A program made the translations under genes and the position numbers. This document shows positions 7,438 through 15,543 of a stretch of DNA of 64,000 bases, one piece after another (the stretch's first letter is position 1; every line of letters begins with the position of its first letter). The notes under the pieces were generated by a model that worked only from the letters and a program-made list of their open reading frames with translations, ran no database searches and was not told where the DNA came from. Source of the stretch: Streptomyces rapamycinicus NRRL 5491 (GTDB lineage Bacteria; Actinomycetota; Actinomycetes; Streptomycetales; Streptomycetaceae); NCBI RefSeq assembly GCF_024298965.1, contig NZ_CP085193.1, forward strand, positions 12,276,001 to 12,340,000, in the 5' to 3' direction.

Positions 7438-7839
7438 CTATCGCGCAAGGGCGTCCAGCCCGGTCTGCAGGATCCCGGTCATCACGGCCACGGCTGTGTC
7501 CTCGTCGGCGCCGTCCGGCTCGAACGTGGCGTCCCAGGTGATCAGAGCACCCGCCGCGTCCGGGTTGTCGTGCACGGCGAGGACGGCTTCGTAGTCCCGT
7601 ACGGGGACGGGCCCGCTCAGGAGCCGGTAGCGGCAGGAGCGGCCGGTCTGTTCGATGAGCTGCTCGACTGCCGTGCCACCGTCGGCCAGCGTCATGCGGC
7701 GGGCGTTGGCGTGCTCCGGGTCCGGGGTGGTGGCCGTCATCAGGGGCTGCCAGGTGTGGATGGAGTAGAAGTCGCTGATGCGGTCCCACACTTGGTCCGG
7801 GGTGGCCTCGGAGACCACCTTCAGGTGGAGCTGGGTCAT
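7438..7839 (-). CDS. SRPBCC-family protein (polyketide cyclase/dehydrase-like)
   Basis: A 133-residue protein of the START/Bet v1-like SRPBCC fold: it opens 'MTQLHLKVVSEATPDQVWDR' (the usual first strand and 'xxxVWxxixD' helix), then 'FYSIHTWQPLM' and the closing amphipathic helix 'VMTGILQTGLDAL'. Such proteins bind hydrophobic ligands in a cavity, and some cyclise or dehydrate polyketides, but ligand and role here are unknown. The start is chosen because the stop of the Atu4866-type gene lies one base upstream, making the two an operon. A longer upstream extension in the same frame is low-complexity read-through. Confidence 0.75.
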   Translation of the reverse strand: MTQLHLKVVSEATPDQVWDRISDFYSIHTWQPLMTATTPDPEHANARRMTLADGGTAVEQLIEQTGRSCRYRLLSGPVPVRDYEAVLAVHDNPDAAGALITWDATFEPDGADEDTAVAVMTGILQTGLDALAR

Positions 7840-7840
7840 G

Positions 7841-8122
7841 TCACACTCCCTTGGCGCGCTGGTCGCCTTGGCGGTAGAGCACCAGGTGCTCGTGGAAGAG
7901 AATGCCGTCCCGGACGTCGCCGGTGGCGGTGAAGCCCGTGTCGTCGCGGTAGTCGATGTGATTGCCGGTGACGGTGTAGCTGCCGGTGTAAGCGCTCTTG
8001 CGGTTGCCGCGGGCCTCGTCGTAGCGGCCGGTGGCAAGGAGCTCCTGACGGATGAATCCGTCCGCGGTCACCCACATCCCGACGTACGGATGCGGAGGGT
8101 GGGGCATGGCGTTGCTCGTCAT
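7841..8122 (-). CDS. Atu4866-like small protein
   Basis: A 93-residue protein with the pattern of the Atu4866 family: 'PHPYVGMWVTADGFIRQELL', then 'GRYDEARGNRKSAYTGSY', 'GNHIDYRDDTGFTATGDV' and 'LFHEHLVLYR', a small beta-barrel of unknown function usually found beside SDR and NTF2-like genes. The start at 8122 is chosen because the alternative adds 61 unrelated residues and the operator at 8186-8204. It is transcribed away from the SDR gene at 8357, so the two share one control region. A deleted second copy lies at 61086-61223. Confidence 0.75.
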   Translation of the reverse strand: MTSNAMPHPPHPYVGMWVTADGFIRQELLATGRYDEARGNRKSAYTGSYTVTGNHIDYRDDTGFTATGDVRDGILFHEHLVLYRQGDQRAKGV

Positions 8123-8205
8123 GGCTCCAGGGTCGGCCCGGTGGCGAGGGCCAACCAGGCCGCGCTCTCCCCGGGGGCGGGCTTCCTGGGTGCCGCGCAC
8201 CCAGT
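8030..8205. repeat. Segment duplicated at about 61140-61305
   Basis: The first codons of the Atu4866-type gene plus about 80 bases upstream are clearly similar to 61140-61305 in the same orientation, including 'AGCAACCAGG'-like and 'GCTTCCTGGGTGCCGC' blocks. Both copies stand between a minus-strand Atu4866-type gene and a plus-strand enzyme gene preceded by an AGGAAAG ribosome site, so a whole control unit was duplicated or acquired twice. Confidence 0.7.
8186..8204. promoter_or_regulatory. Palindromic operator between Atu4866-type gene and SDR
   Basis: CTGGGTGCCGCGCACCCAG is a perfect inverted repeat of two 8-base arms and a 3-base centre. Related sites with the same half-site spacing lie at 15740-15760 and 61286-61305; the common core is CCTGGGT followed 6-7 bases later by ACCTAGG or a one-base variant. 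It probably binds one dimeric regulator; which one is unknown. Confidence 0.6.
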
Positions 8206-8356
8206 GTTCCCGACGGTCCGCTGCCACCGGACAGCCTGGGTGTGGTTCTCCCAGGAAACCTTTGGCCTTCCTGCTCCTGGACCCGACGGGCAGACTCGAT
8301 TTCACCGGCGGACGATCCGCCGGTGAATGAAACCCTTCTCAGGAAAGAGTCTTTTC

Positions 8357-9196
8357 ATGGCTACGTGGTTTGTGACCGGTGCTTCCCGGGGGCTTGGCGC
8401 GGAAATCGCCCGGACCGCGGTCGCAGGCGGGGATAATGTCGTGGTCGCGGTCCGTAATCCGGACCGGATCCCGGAGGACCTCAAGAACGCGGCCAATGTT
8501 CTGGCCGTCGCGCTGGACGTGACCGACAATGACAGCATTCCGGGTGCTGTGCGGGCCGCTGTGGACCGTTTCGGCGGTATCGATGTTCTGGTGAACAATG
8601 CCGGACGTGGTCTGCTGGGTGCGCTGGAAGAGATCTCCGATGCCGAGGCCCGTTCGCTGTTCGACCTGAATGTCTTCGGTCTGATCAACGTGACCCGTTC
8701 TGTGCTGCCGGTGATGCGCAGGCAGGGTTCGGGCAAGCTGGTCCATATCGGTTCCCGTTCCGGTTTCGAGGGTGAGCCGGGGGTGAGCATGTATTCGGCC
8801 TCGAAGTTCGCCGTGGCGGGCGTCAGCGAGGCGCTGTCGGTGGAGATGGCCCCGTTCGGTATCCAGTCGATGGTGGTCGAGCCGGGTGTGTTCCGTACCG
8901 ATTTCCTCGACGGCAGTTCCCTGTCGGTGGCGGCCCAGCGGATCAGCGACTACGACGGTACTCCCGCCCACGTGACCTTGGACTGGATCGACCAGGCCAA
9001 CCACGCTCAGCTGGGCGACCCCGTCAAGGGCGCCGCCTTGATCGTGGAGGTCGTGGGTGGCGAGAAGCTGCCGACCCACCTCTACCTGGGCCGCGACACT
9101 CTCGAGCGCCTGGAGGTCAAGGTCCAGCGGATCCAGGACGACCTCGCCCCCTGGCGTGAGAAGTCCGCCGCCACCGCCCACGACGACGCCGCCTGA
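8357..9196 (+). CDS. Short-chain dehydrogenase/reductase (SDR)
   Basis: A 279-residue classical SDR. The cofactor motif is 'TWFVTGASRGLGAEIA' (TGxxxGxG, residues 3-18), followed by 'LVNNAGRGLLG' (NNAG), the catalytic Ser in 'VHIGSRSGF' and 'YSASKFAV' (YxxxK) near residue 150. It resembles oxidoreductases that NCBI groups simply as SDR. The start at 8357 is chosen because AGGAAAG lies 10 bases upstream; an ATG 30 bases earlier is possible. Substrate unknown. Probably controlled from the palindrome at 8186-8204. Confidence 0.85.
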   Translation: MATWFVTGASRGLGAEIARTAVAGGDNVVVAVRNPDRIPEDLKNAANVLAVALDVTDNDSIPGAVRAAVDRFGGIDVLVNNAGRGLLGALEEISDAEARSLFDLNVFGLINVTRSVLPVMRRQGSGKLVHIGSRSGFEGEPGVSMYSASKFAVAGVSEALSVEMAPFGIQSMVVEPGVFRTDFLDGSSLSVAAQRISDYDGTPAHVTLDWIDQANHAQLGDPVKGAALIVEVVGGEKLPTHLYLGRDTLERLEVKVQRIQDDLAPWREKSAATAHDDAA

Positions 9197-9200
9197 GCCC

Positions 9201-9341
9201 ATCCCGCACCAGGTCGACTGTCTCCAGTCCGCCGACATCGCCGAGACGGTCGCCTTCATGGCCGCCGTCCCCCGCCACGTCAACCTCACCCCCCTGTTCC
9301 TCGCTGCCCCACGCCGACGTTTCCTCCTTGCCTGGGTGTGA
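9201..9341 (+). pseudogene. C-terminal remnant of a second SDR
   Basis: Just after the intact SDR the plus strand encodes 'LQSADIAETVAFMAAVP' and then 'RHVNLTPLFLAAPRR', the typical end of classical SDRs (xxDIAxxVxFxxxxPxxVNxxxxxxxP). There is no cofactor or active-site part. It may be the leftover of a tandem SDR duplication or a deleted neighbour. Confidence 0.6.
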
Positions 9342-9487
9342 TGGGGCTACCCTCGGCCCTTACCCGTGACACTGTCCCGGACCGAGAATGCCGTGGGTCG
9401 AAACAGGGACCGGATCAGATTCCTCACCCGTGCCCGAATTCATGTCTCGGCAGCAGCCCCGTAACTCATACAGGGAAAGCACGCTAC

Positions 9488-11569
9488 GTGACCAGTCATC
9501 GCCTTGTGCACCTCGCCGAAAGTCTGGAGACCGCTCGTGCTGACACCTTCTTCGGACGTGTCGAAGAGTTAAACGCGGTTCGAGCCGCCTTGGGCGCCGG
9601 GGAAACGGCTCCGTCGGTCTTCTTCTTCCACGGTCCCGGCGGAATCGGGAAGACGGCACTGCTTCAGCGCATCGGTGCGGAAGCGCGGCTGCGCAAGCGC
9701 ACGGTCTACCAGGTGAGGGGATGCCCGGGCGGGACGACGAATGCGTCGTTGGCCCAGGCACAAGCGATAGCGGACGATCCCGGCGGTCTGCTCCTCGTCG
9801 ATGGCGTCGAGAGATACCCGAAGATCGAGGAGTGGCTGGCCGAAGGAATTCTCCCGCGGCTGCCTGTCGGTGCCGTCGCGGTCATCGCCGCTCGGCTTCC
9901 GCCCGCGTCGGCCTGGCACCTGGACCTCGGCTGGAGCCGGGCTCTTGTGGTACGCCGTCTGGGACCCTTGCTCCCCGGAGAGGCCGCCCGGTGTCTCCAG
10001 AGTGCCGGGGTGCCGACCGCATGGCACGAGGACGTGCTCGGTTTCGCTCGCGGCTACCCGCTCGCTCTCGGCCTTGCGGCAGCCGCCGTACGAGAGGGAC
10101 AACACAGTCGAGGCTGGCAGCTGACGCCGCCGCTGGCCCGGCAGTTGATGGATCTCATCGTCGGAGAACTGCCCTCGCCGACGCACCGCCAGGCACTGGA
10201 GGTGTGCGCCCATGCGCGGACGACGGACGAGAGCCTGCTGCGGGCCGTCCTTCCTGAGAACGCGTCCAGAGCCTTTGACTGGCTTCGAAGGCTCCCGTAC
10301 GTGGAGTCGGGAGCGAATGGTGTCTATCCGTGGGAGTTGATACGGGAGGTCATCGACTCCGATCACCGCTGGCGTGATCGGACGGGATACGAGACGGCGC
10401 ATGGAAAAATACGCCGCCATCTGGTCGAACAGGCCCGGGACGCGACTACTACGGCCGTCATCCCGGCCACCCTCGCCCTGACGTACCTGCATCGCCACAA
10501 CGGGTTCGTATCCCGTTTCATCACCTGGAAAAGCCCGGACGGAGTGCATGAGGACACCTACCGCCCGAGCGATCGCGGAGCGGTACTGAGCCTGATCGAA
10601 GTGGCCGAGGGAGCGGAATCGGCCCACATCGCGGCCTTCTGGCTGGACCGGCAGCCCACCGCGTTCCGCGTCTACCGCAGGGACGGGGAAGCGGTCGCCG
10701 TGGCCGGGTGGCTGAGGCTGAGCCTCCCACTGGACGAAGAGGTGGCCCGGGACCCGATGACGGCCGCGTGCTGGCGGCACGCCAGGTCTCGGCGGCCTCT
10801 TCGCTCGGGCGAGCATCTCGCCATCGCCAGGTACATGGTGGACCCCGACGCCTACCAGCGTCCCTCGCCGATCATGGACCTGATGATCCACCGGATCCTC
10901 GCGGAATTCATCCACGGGGAGAAACTCGCCTGGTCTTTCGTCGTCATGGCCGAGAGTCCCTTCTGGCAGCGCCTGATGACCTACATCGATCAGCGCCCGC
11001 TGGTACAGCCGGTGAGCGTCGGGGAACACCACTACACCGTGTACGCCCACGACTGGCGGACGGTCTCGGTGCAGCGATGGCTGGAGGTGAGCGGGCTCGT
11101 CGAGCTGGCGGAGCCGGTCGCCCAGCCTGCCGCCGTGGCGGAATCAGCGCCGGGGCCGTTGGCTGTGCTGACCCGAGAGCAGTTCGGGCTGGCGGTGCGG
11201 GAGGCCCTCAACGCCTGGCATCGCAGGGGTGACCTCGCCGACAACCCCCTCACGAGGAGTCGGCTCGTCTCCGGGCATCCGGAGAACGACCCGGTGGCAG
11301 CGGTTCGGGAAGTGATCACCGATGCCGTCGACGCTCTGGGTGCCGATCCGGACGCGGCAGCCTGGCACCGGGCCGTGGCCGCGACGTTCATGCGTGGAGC
11401 CACCACGAGAGAAGCACGCGCTCGGCGGCTCGGCGTCTCGCTGAGCACGTACCGCCGTCACCTCGCGCGCGGTATGGAACGGCTCACCGAAGACCTCTGG
11501 AACCAGGAACTCCACGGCGCTGACCCGCGGCGTGAACCGGTTGTGAACCGGATGCGACCTGGTGGCTGA
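9488..11569 (+). CDS. Large ATPase-type transcriptional regulator with C-terminal HTH
   Basis: A 693-residue protein with an N-terminal AAA/STAND-like NTPase domain: Walker A 'FFHGPGGIGKTALLQ' (about residues 47-61) and a 'GGLLLVDGVERY' strand (about 100-111) at the Walker B position. The middle is helical, with an acetyltransferase-like 'FRVYRRDGEAVAVAGWL' stretch (about 398-414), and a C-terminal helix-turn-helix 'TTREARARRLGVSLSTYRRH' (about 640-660). It looks like a signal-responsive regulator, though the ligand is unknown. The GTG start is chosen for AGGGAAAG 8 bases upstream. Codon 28 is TTA (9569-9571), implying bldA dependence. No clear target gene adjoins it. Confidence 0.65.
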   Translation: MTSHRLVHLAESLETARADTFFGRVEELNAVRAALGAGETAPSVFFFHGPGGIGKTALLQRIGAEARLRKRTVYQVRGCPGGTTNASLAQAQAIADDPGGLLLVDGVERYPKIEEWLAEGILPRLPVGAVAVIAARLPPASAWHLDLGWSRALVVRRLGPLLPGEAARCLQSAGVPTAWHEDVLGFARGYPLALGLAAAAVREGQHSRGWQLTPPLARQLMDLIVGELPSPTHRQALEVCAHARTTDESLLRAVLPENASRAFDWLRRLPYVESGANGVYPWELIREVIDSDHRWRDRTGYETAHGKIRRHLVEQARDATTTAVIPATLALTYLHRHNGFVSRFITWKSPDGVHEDTYRPSDRGAVLSLIEVAEGAESAHIAAFWLDRQPTAFRVYRRDGEAVAVAGWLRLSLPLDEEVARDPMTAACWRHARSRRPLRSGEHLAIARYMVDPDAYQRPSPIMDLMIHRILAEFIHGEKLAWSFVVMAESPFWQRLMTYIDQRPLVQPVSVGEHHYTVYAHDWRTVSVQRWLEVSGLVELAEPVAQPAAVAESAPGPLAVLTREQFGLAVREALNAWHRRGDLADNPLTRSRLVSGHPENDPVAAVREVITDAVDALGADPDAAAWHRAVAATFMRGATTREARARRLGVSLSTYRRHLARGMERLTEDLWNQELHGADPRREPVVNRMRPGG

Positions 11570-11634
11570 GCGCGAGGTTGTTGAAACCTGGCTCACACGG
11601 CCGAACTGCGGCGCCCAGCACTCGCTGAGAGGCT

Positions 11635-11670
11635 CCCCTCACCCCTCACCCCTCACCCCTCACCCCTCAC
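11635..11670. repeat. Five tandem copies of CCCCTCA
   Basis: A 36-base run contains five exact 7-base units, CCCCTCA. It sits 138 bases upstream of the small membrane protein gene. No function is evident; it may vary in copy number between strains. Confidence 0.8.
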
Positions 11671-11807
11671 GGCAAGGAATCGGAGCGACTCCGCCAGGTG
11701 ATGGAGGGGGTGAGAGCCGGGTGTGGACGTGCGATCCCACCAGCAGGCAGGGCGTCGTCGGAACGCCACATGGCCGGTTACGGACGTCCCATAGACGTGG
11801 AGAATCA

Positions 11808-12020
11808 ATGAACGGTGTGCGCAGGAAGACCTCGGTTCTGGCCGGCGCGACAACCGCCGCCATACTTCTGATCACCCTCCTGGTCGCGATCCCGTCCCTA
11901 TGGCGTGGTGATATCGGCCTCGGCGTGGGGACCATGGTGGGAGGGTTATGGGTGACGATCATCGCCCGCGGCATTCTCCGGGAAGAACGTGCCGATGGCG
12001 GTGACGACACGGGGGAGTGA
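11808..12020 (+). CDS. Small two-helix membrane protein, function unknown
   Basis: A 70-residue protein with two likely transmembrane helices: 'SVLAGATTAAILLITLLVAI' (about residues 9-28) and 'GLGVGTMVGGLWVTIIARGI' (about 36-55), then a charged tail (REERADGGDD). The start is chosen for GGAGAATC just upstream; a longer frame reading through the CCCCTCA repeats is not protein-like. The family is not recognised. It converges with the P450 gene, with 28 bases between the stops. Confidence 0.65.
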   Translation: MNGVRRKTSVLAGATTAAILLITLLVAIPSLWRGDIGLGVGTMVGGLWVTIIARGILREERADGGDDTGE

Positions 12021-12048
12021 TGGCACTCCGGCAGGTCGCTGACGCCGG

Positions 12049-13290
12049 TCAGCGCTCTGCCGGAGTGAAACGGACCGGGAGCCGCACGGGTCCGCGCGTG
12101 ATGCCGGTGGGCAGCCACTCCACCTCGTGGGCCGGGTCGGCCCAGCGCAGGTCGGGCAACCGGGCGAGCAAGGCCTGAAGCGCTATGGCCCCCTCCAGCC
12201 GGGCGAGAGGAGCACCGATGCAGTGGTGGATCCCATGGCCGAAGGACAGGTGCCGGGGCGACGCTCGCCCCACGTCCAGCCGATCGGGGTCGCCTCCCGG
12301 CTCCACCGGCGCGTCCCGTCCCGCTGACGCGAGAGCGACGACGACGGTGTCTCCCGCTTTGACGGTCTGGCCGCCGAGCGTGAAGGTTGCGGTGGTGAAA
12401 CGCGCGGGGGTCGTCTCCACGGAGGCGTCGAACCGCAGGAACTCCTCCACGGCTCCGGGAACGAGCTCCGGCCGCGCTCGCAGCGCGCACGCCTGGTCGG
12501 GATGGCGCAGCAGCGCGACCACGGCGTTGCCGAGCAGGTTGACCGTGGTCTCGTGCCCCGCCACGACCAGGATGACGGTCGTGCCGAGCAGTTCGGCTTC
12601 GGAGAGCCGGCCACCGTCCTGGTCACGGACCGCGATGAGCCGCGAGAGCAGATCGTTGGCCGGGCTTTGCCGCTTGACCTCCAGGAGGTCCCCCAGGTAG
12701 GCGTTGAGCGCGAGCAGACTCGACCGCTGCGGCGCCGAGGGGTTACCCATGGCCGTGCGGGTCCAGGCTTGCAGATCGGCTTGTCGCTGCGCGGGGACGC
12801 CGAGCAGCTCGCATATGACCGCCATGGGCAGGGGCCCGGTGTACGAGGCCACCAGGTCGGCCTCCCCGCGGTCAGCGATGGCGTCGATCAGCTCGTGTGC
12901 CAGCTCCTCGATCCTCGGAGCGAGCCTCTCCGTGGCCCCGGACGTGAAGGCGCCGGCGACCAGACGGCGCAGCCGGGTGTGTTCCGGCGGATCGGCCATC
13001 AGTATGTTGCCGCCGAAGCCGGTACCGGCCAGCAGGATCTCCCGGCCCGCGGCCCGCATGGCCTCCGCGTACGGTTCGGGGTTCTTGCTGAGCTTCGGAT
13101 GAGCGAGCGCTTCGCGGGCGAGGTCGTACCCCACCACGAGCCAGCTCACCGAGGAGTCGGCCAGACGTACCCGGTGAATGGGCGCGAGGGAACGCAACCG
13201 CGCGTAGCGCTCGTGCGCGTGCGCTTTGAATTCAGGGGTGCCCACGGGGACGGGGTCCTGAGCGGGGTCGATGAGATGGCGCGTGGTCAT
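12049..13290 (-). CDS. Cytochrome P450 (CYP107-like)
   Basis: A 413-residue soluble bacterial P450. It shows the I-helix oxygen-activation motif 'VVAGHETTVNLL' (about residues 240-251), the K-helix ExxR in 'EEFLRFD' (about 282), and the heme loop 'HLSFGHGIHHCIGAPLAR' with the Cys ligand at about residue 350. Length and motifs resemble actinomycete CYP107-type enzymes that hydroxylate specialised metabolites. No ferredoxin gene is adjacent, so electrons must come from elsewhere. Its substrate is unknown; it may or may not belong to the polyketide cluster 6 kb away. Confidence 0.9.
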   Translation of the reverse strand: MTTRHLIDPAQDPVPVGTPEFKAHAHERYARLRSLAPIHRVRLADSSVSWLVVGYDLAREALAHPKLSKNPEPYAEAMRAAGREILLAGTGFGGNILMADPPEHTRLRRLVAGAFTSGATERLAPRIEELAHELIDAIADRGEADLVASYTGPLPMAVICELLGVPAQRQADLQAWTRTAMGNPSAPQRSSLLALNAYLGDLLEVKRQSPANDLLSRLIAVRDQDGGRLSEAELLGTTVILVVAGHETTVNLLGNAVVALLRHPDQACALRARPELVPGAVEEFLRFDASVETTPARFTTATFTLGGQTVKAGDTVVVALASAGRDAPVEPGGDPDRLDVGRASPRHLSFGHGIHHCIGAPLARLEGAIALQALLARLPDLRWADPAHEVEWLPTGITRGPVRLPVRFTPAER

Positions 13291-13369
13291 GACACGACCC
13301 TCGGCCGGGGACGCGCTCAGCCACCAGAGCGTTTGGGGGTCAGGTGCGGGTCAGCGCACCGAGCATCAC

Positions 13370-14068
13370 CTAGGAGGGAGCATCGGCGGCGGGCCCCCTC
13401 CAGCGGGTGACCTCCGTGACCAGGGAGCCGGTCCATCGCCGAAGGACGGTCTCCCCGTGGGCCGGGTCGGCGTCGGTGGGGTCGCCGAGCACGCCGTTCG
13501 GACTGACGGCGGCGACCCCATGGGCCCGAAGGCGGCCTATGAGGCCGGAGAGCGGCTGGGTGTTGCCCGGCTCCGCCAGTTCGGGCACGACGTCCTCGGG
13601 GTGGAGCCGGAGCATGACCGAGGTTTCGGTGTGTCCGGCGTGGCTGTCGTCGCCAGGGTCGGAGGAGGGGGCCCAGGCCAGTACTCGCCGACCCTCGGCG
13701 TGGAGGGTGCGGGCGGCTGCCCGCAGGGGCTGGTGATTGCCGCCGTGGGCGTTGACGAGGACGACGCCGTGGAAGTGGTCGGCGGAGCGGACGAGTTCGA
13801 CGAGAAGGAGTTCGAGGGCGTCATGGCGGATGGACAACGTGCGGGGAAACCCGGCGTGCTCCCCGCTGGAGCCGTAGGGGATGGCGGGTGCCACCACGAT
13901 GTCCGTCACCCGTGTCGCGAGGCGTCGGCACAGTTCGGCGGCGATGGCCGTATCGGTGTCGAGTGGGAGATGGGATCCGTGCTGTTCGGTCGCGCCGATC
14001 GGAACGGCCAGCACCAGATCTTCGCCGCGCCCGGCGAATTGCGGGGAGCGCATGCCGCCGAGGTTCAT
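13370..14068 (-). CDS. mftE: Creatininase-family peptidase, mycofactocin MftE type
   Basis: A 232-residue creatininase-family protein. It shows 'VPIGATEQHGSHLPLDTDT' (residues 20-38) with the metal-binding Glu, His and Asp, 'PYGSSGEHAGFPRTLS', 'VNAHGGNHQPL' and 'DSHAGHTETSVML', all matching MftE, which cleaves the C-terminal Val-Tyr dipeptide during mycofactocin maturation. The ATG overlaps the stop of an upstream fragment that looks like the end of mftF, supporting this identity and start. No mftA-D are present in the window, so the gene may be orphaned. It is divergent from nothing: downstream it faces the P450 gene. Confidence 0.75.
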   Translation of the reverse strand: MNLGGMRSPQFAGRGEDLVLAVPIGATEQHGSHLPLDTDTAIAAELCRRLATRVTDIVVAPAIPYGSSGEHAGFPRTLSIRHDALELLLVELVRSADHFHGVVLVNAHGGNHQPLRAAARTLHAEGRRVLAWAPSSDPGDDSHAGHTETSVMLRLHPEDVVPELAEPGNTQPLSGLIGRLRAHGVAAVSPNGVLGDPTDADPAHGETVLRRWTGSLVTEVTRWRGPAADAPS

Positions 14069-14232
14069 GGGGTGCGTCCTGGCCAGTTGGTGAGACGTGG
14101 CAGCAGCGGGGTCATGACACGGTGACGGAGACAACCGGTCCACACACCGGCGCCGTAGGCGAGGTCGTCGGCGATGCGGAGCGCGGTCCAACGCGCCGGG
14201 TCGAGTTCGTGGCCGTGCGAACACCCCTCGGC
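14065..14232 (-). pseudogene. mftF: C-terminal remnant of mycofactocin glycosyltransferase
   Basis: In the frame that ends at the mftE start (ATGA overlap) the minus strand reads 'RWTALRIADDLAYGAGVW', then 'TGCLRHRVMTPLLPRL', which I recognise as the end of MftF-like glycosyltransferases. About 50 residues remain of an expected 450 or more. Upstream of about 14232 the sequence changes abruptly to the NmrA-like gene, so a deletion fused the two. Confidence 0.6.
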
Positions 14233-14441
14233 GGTATGAGGTAGACACGGTCGGCTCCGTCGAGAGCGGCGGCGTGGGTCGCGTGGTCGTACCAGTCGAA
14301 GGCGACCGGCTCGGCGCCGGGGACCGGGGTGGCGTGCCGGCTGGCGGCTTTGACGCGGTAACCGGTGGCGGTCAGCTGCGCGACGGTGCGGCTACCGGTG
14401 GCGCCAGTGGCGCCGATGACCAAAGTGGTGCCGGTGGTCAT
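14112..14441 (-). pseudogene. Truncated NmrA-like NAD(P)-binding protein
   Basis: The gene begins normally with 'TTLVIGATGATGSRTVAQLT' (GxxGxxG nucleotide site), then 'EPVAFDWYDHATHAAALDGA' and 'DRVYLIPP' (residues 66-73), the usual first third of NmrA/SDR-a proteins. After that, at about 14232, the frame enters the mftF remnant read in the wrong frame and stops. About 75 genuine residues of roughly 280 survive. The start overlaps the stop of the SnoaL-like gene upstream by 4 bases, so it was once the second gene of that operon. Confidence 0.7.
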
Positions 14442-14863
14442 CGGTCGCTCCCGGTGAAGTCGGTGCCGGGTTCGAGGACGGCGAGGGGGTTCCAGTAGTC
14501 GCGGTAGGAGGCGATGCGCCCGTCCTTGACCGTGACGACGGCGATGTAGGTCATGTCGAAGGGGCGGTCGGTCTCCACCAGACGGCCCACGCCACGCATC
14601 TCGACCACGGTGGTCTCCGGGTCGGTGGTCTGGTGGATCCGCAGATCCGGGAAGTCGTGCACATCGACGTGGTCGGGATAGTGGCGCATGTAGGCGGCGA
14701 TCGCCTCCTTGCCGTCCAGGCGCGTGGGCCAGCCCTGGGGAGCGAAGGGGAACTCCATGACGCCGTCCTCGGCCCACAGGCCGACCCGGCCGTCGATGTT
14801 CTTGTCCAGCAGCAGCCTCAGGCCGTGGCGGTAGAGCTCCGCCGGAGAAGTCGGTGCAGACAT
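14438..14863 (-). CDS. SnoaL-like (NTF2-fold) protein
   Basis: A 141-residue protein of the SnoaL/NTF2-like fold: an N-terminal helix 'PAELYRHGLRLLLDKNIDG', 'LWAEDGVMEFPFAPQGWPTR', 'GKEAIAAYMRHYPDHV' and a C-terminal 'VTVKDGRIASYRDYWNPLA'. Proteins of this type are small isomerases, cyclases or ligand binders; this one is of the general ketosteroid-isomerase-like kind that often sits beside NmrA-type reductases under TetR control. It is divergent from the TetR gene at 14950, and the two operators at 14888-14929 lie in front of it. Confidence 0.8.
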   Translation of the reverse strand: MSAPTSPAELYRHGLRLLLDKNIDGRVGLWAEDGVMEFPFAPQGWPTRLDGKEAIAAYMRHYPDHVDVHDFPDLRIHQTTDPETTVVEMRGVGRLVETDRPFDMTYIAVVTVKDGRIASYRDYWNPLAVLEPGTDFTGSDR

Positions 14864-14887
14864 GGGTGTCCTCCGTCTTGTAATATT

Positions 14888-14929
14888 CGGACCCGTGGTC
14901 CGCTTTGACGATACGGACCCCGGGTCCGT
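14888..14929. promoter_or_regulatory. Two TetR-type operator palindromes
   Basis: CGGACCCGTGGTCCG (14888-14902) and ACGGACCCCGGGTCCGT (14913-14929) are two near-identical inverted repeats with a centre-to-centre distance of 26 bases, in the gap between the SnoaL-like gene and the TetR gene. The repressor encoded at 14950 is the obvious ligand, and it would control both directions. A TAATATT box lies beside the first palindrome. Confidence 0.8.
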
Positions 14930-14949
14930 TTTGCAAATGGAGGAGCGGC

Positions 14950-15543
14950 ATGCCCGAGCGCAAGCCTCGCAAGGACGCCACCCGTAACCGGGAGGCCGTC
15001 CTCGCGGCCGCCGATGCCCTCTTCGCCCGCCGGGAGAGTCCTGAGGACGTCACCATGGCCGATGTAGCGGCGGCGGCCGGAGTTGGTAAGGGCACCCTTT
15101 TCCGGGCCTTCGGTGATCGTGCCGCGCTGCTTCGCGCGCTGTACGAGGCGCGGCTCGAACCGATCAGGGAGGCCGTCGAAGCCGGTCCGCCGCCCTTGGG
15201 GCCCGGCACCCCGCCACAGGAGCGCGTGCCCGCCTTGCTCGACGCCTTGCTGTGCTTCAAACTCGACAACCGCCGCCTCGCGCTGGCTCTGGAGGAAAGC
15301 GGGAGCGGCACCCCGTACCGGGCGGAGCATTACCAGCGGTGGCACGGCCTGCTCCAGGCCGTACTGAGGCGGATCCCCGGCCTGACCGACAGCGACTTCA
15401 TCGCCCACGCCCTGCTCGCCGCCACCCGAGCCGACCTCGTCGAGCACCTGGTCGAACAGGAGCGCGTGCCGCGCGAAAGAATGCGTGCGCACCTGGTGAA
15501 CTTCGCCGCCAGAGTCCTGGCCACTCGCGCCGGCAGGGACTGA
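14950..15543 (+). CDS. TetR-family repressor
   Basis: A 197-residue TetR regulator. The N-terminal HTH is seen as 'AVLAAADALFARR', then 'VTMADVAAAAGVGKGTLFRA' and 'FGDRAALLRALYE' (residues 16-60). The C-terminal ligand domain is helical and not diagnostic. The ATG at 14950 is chosen because GGAGGAGC stands just ahead of it, and an upstream start would read through the second operator. It should repress the divergent SnoaL-like/NmrA operon and itself; the inducer is unknown. Confidence 0.9.
   Translation: MPERKPRKDATRNREAVLAAADALFARRESPEDVTMADVAAAAGVGKGTLFRAFGDRAALLRALYEARLEPIREAVEAGPPPLGPGTPPQERVPALLDALLCFKLDNRRLALALEESGSGTPYRAEHYQRWHGLLQAVLRRIPGLTDSDFIAHALLAATRADLVEHLVEQERVPRERMRAHLVNFAARVLATRAGRD

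Noticed and set aside
11635..11670. CRISPR-like array
   Set aside because: Only five 7-base units with no spacers; simple tandem repeat. No other array-like repeat was found in the window.
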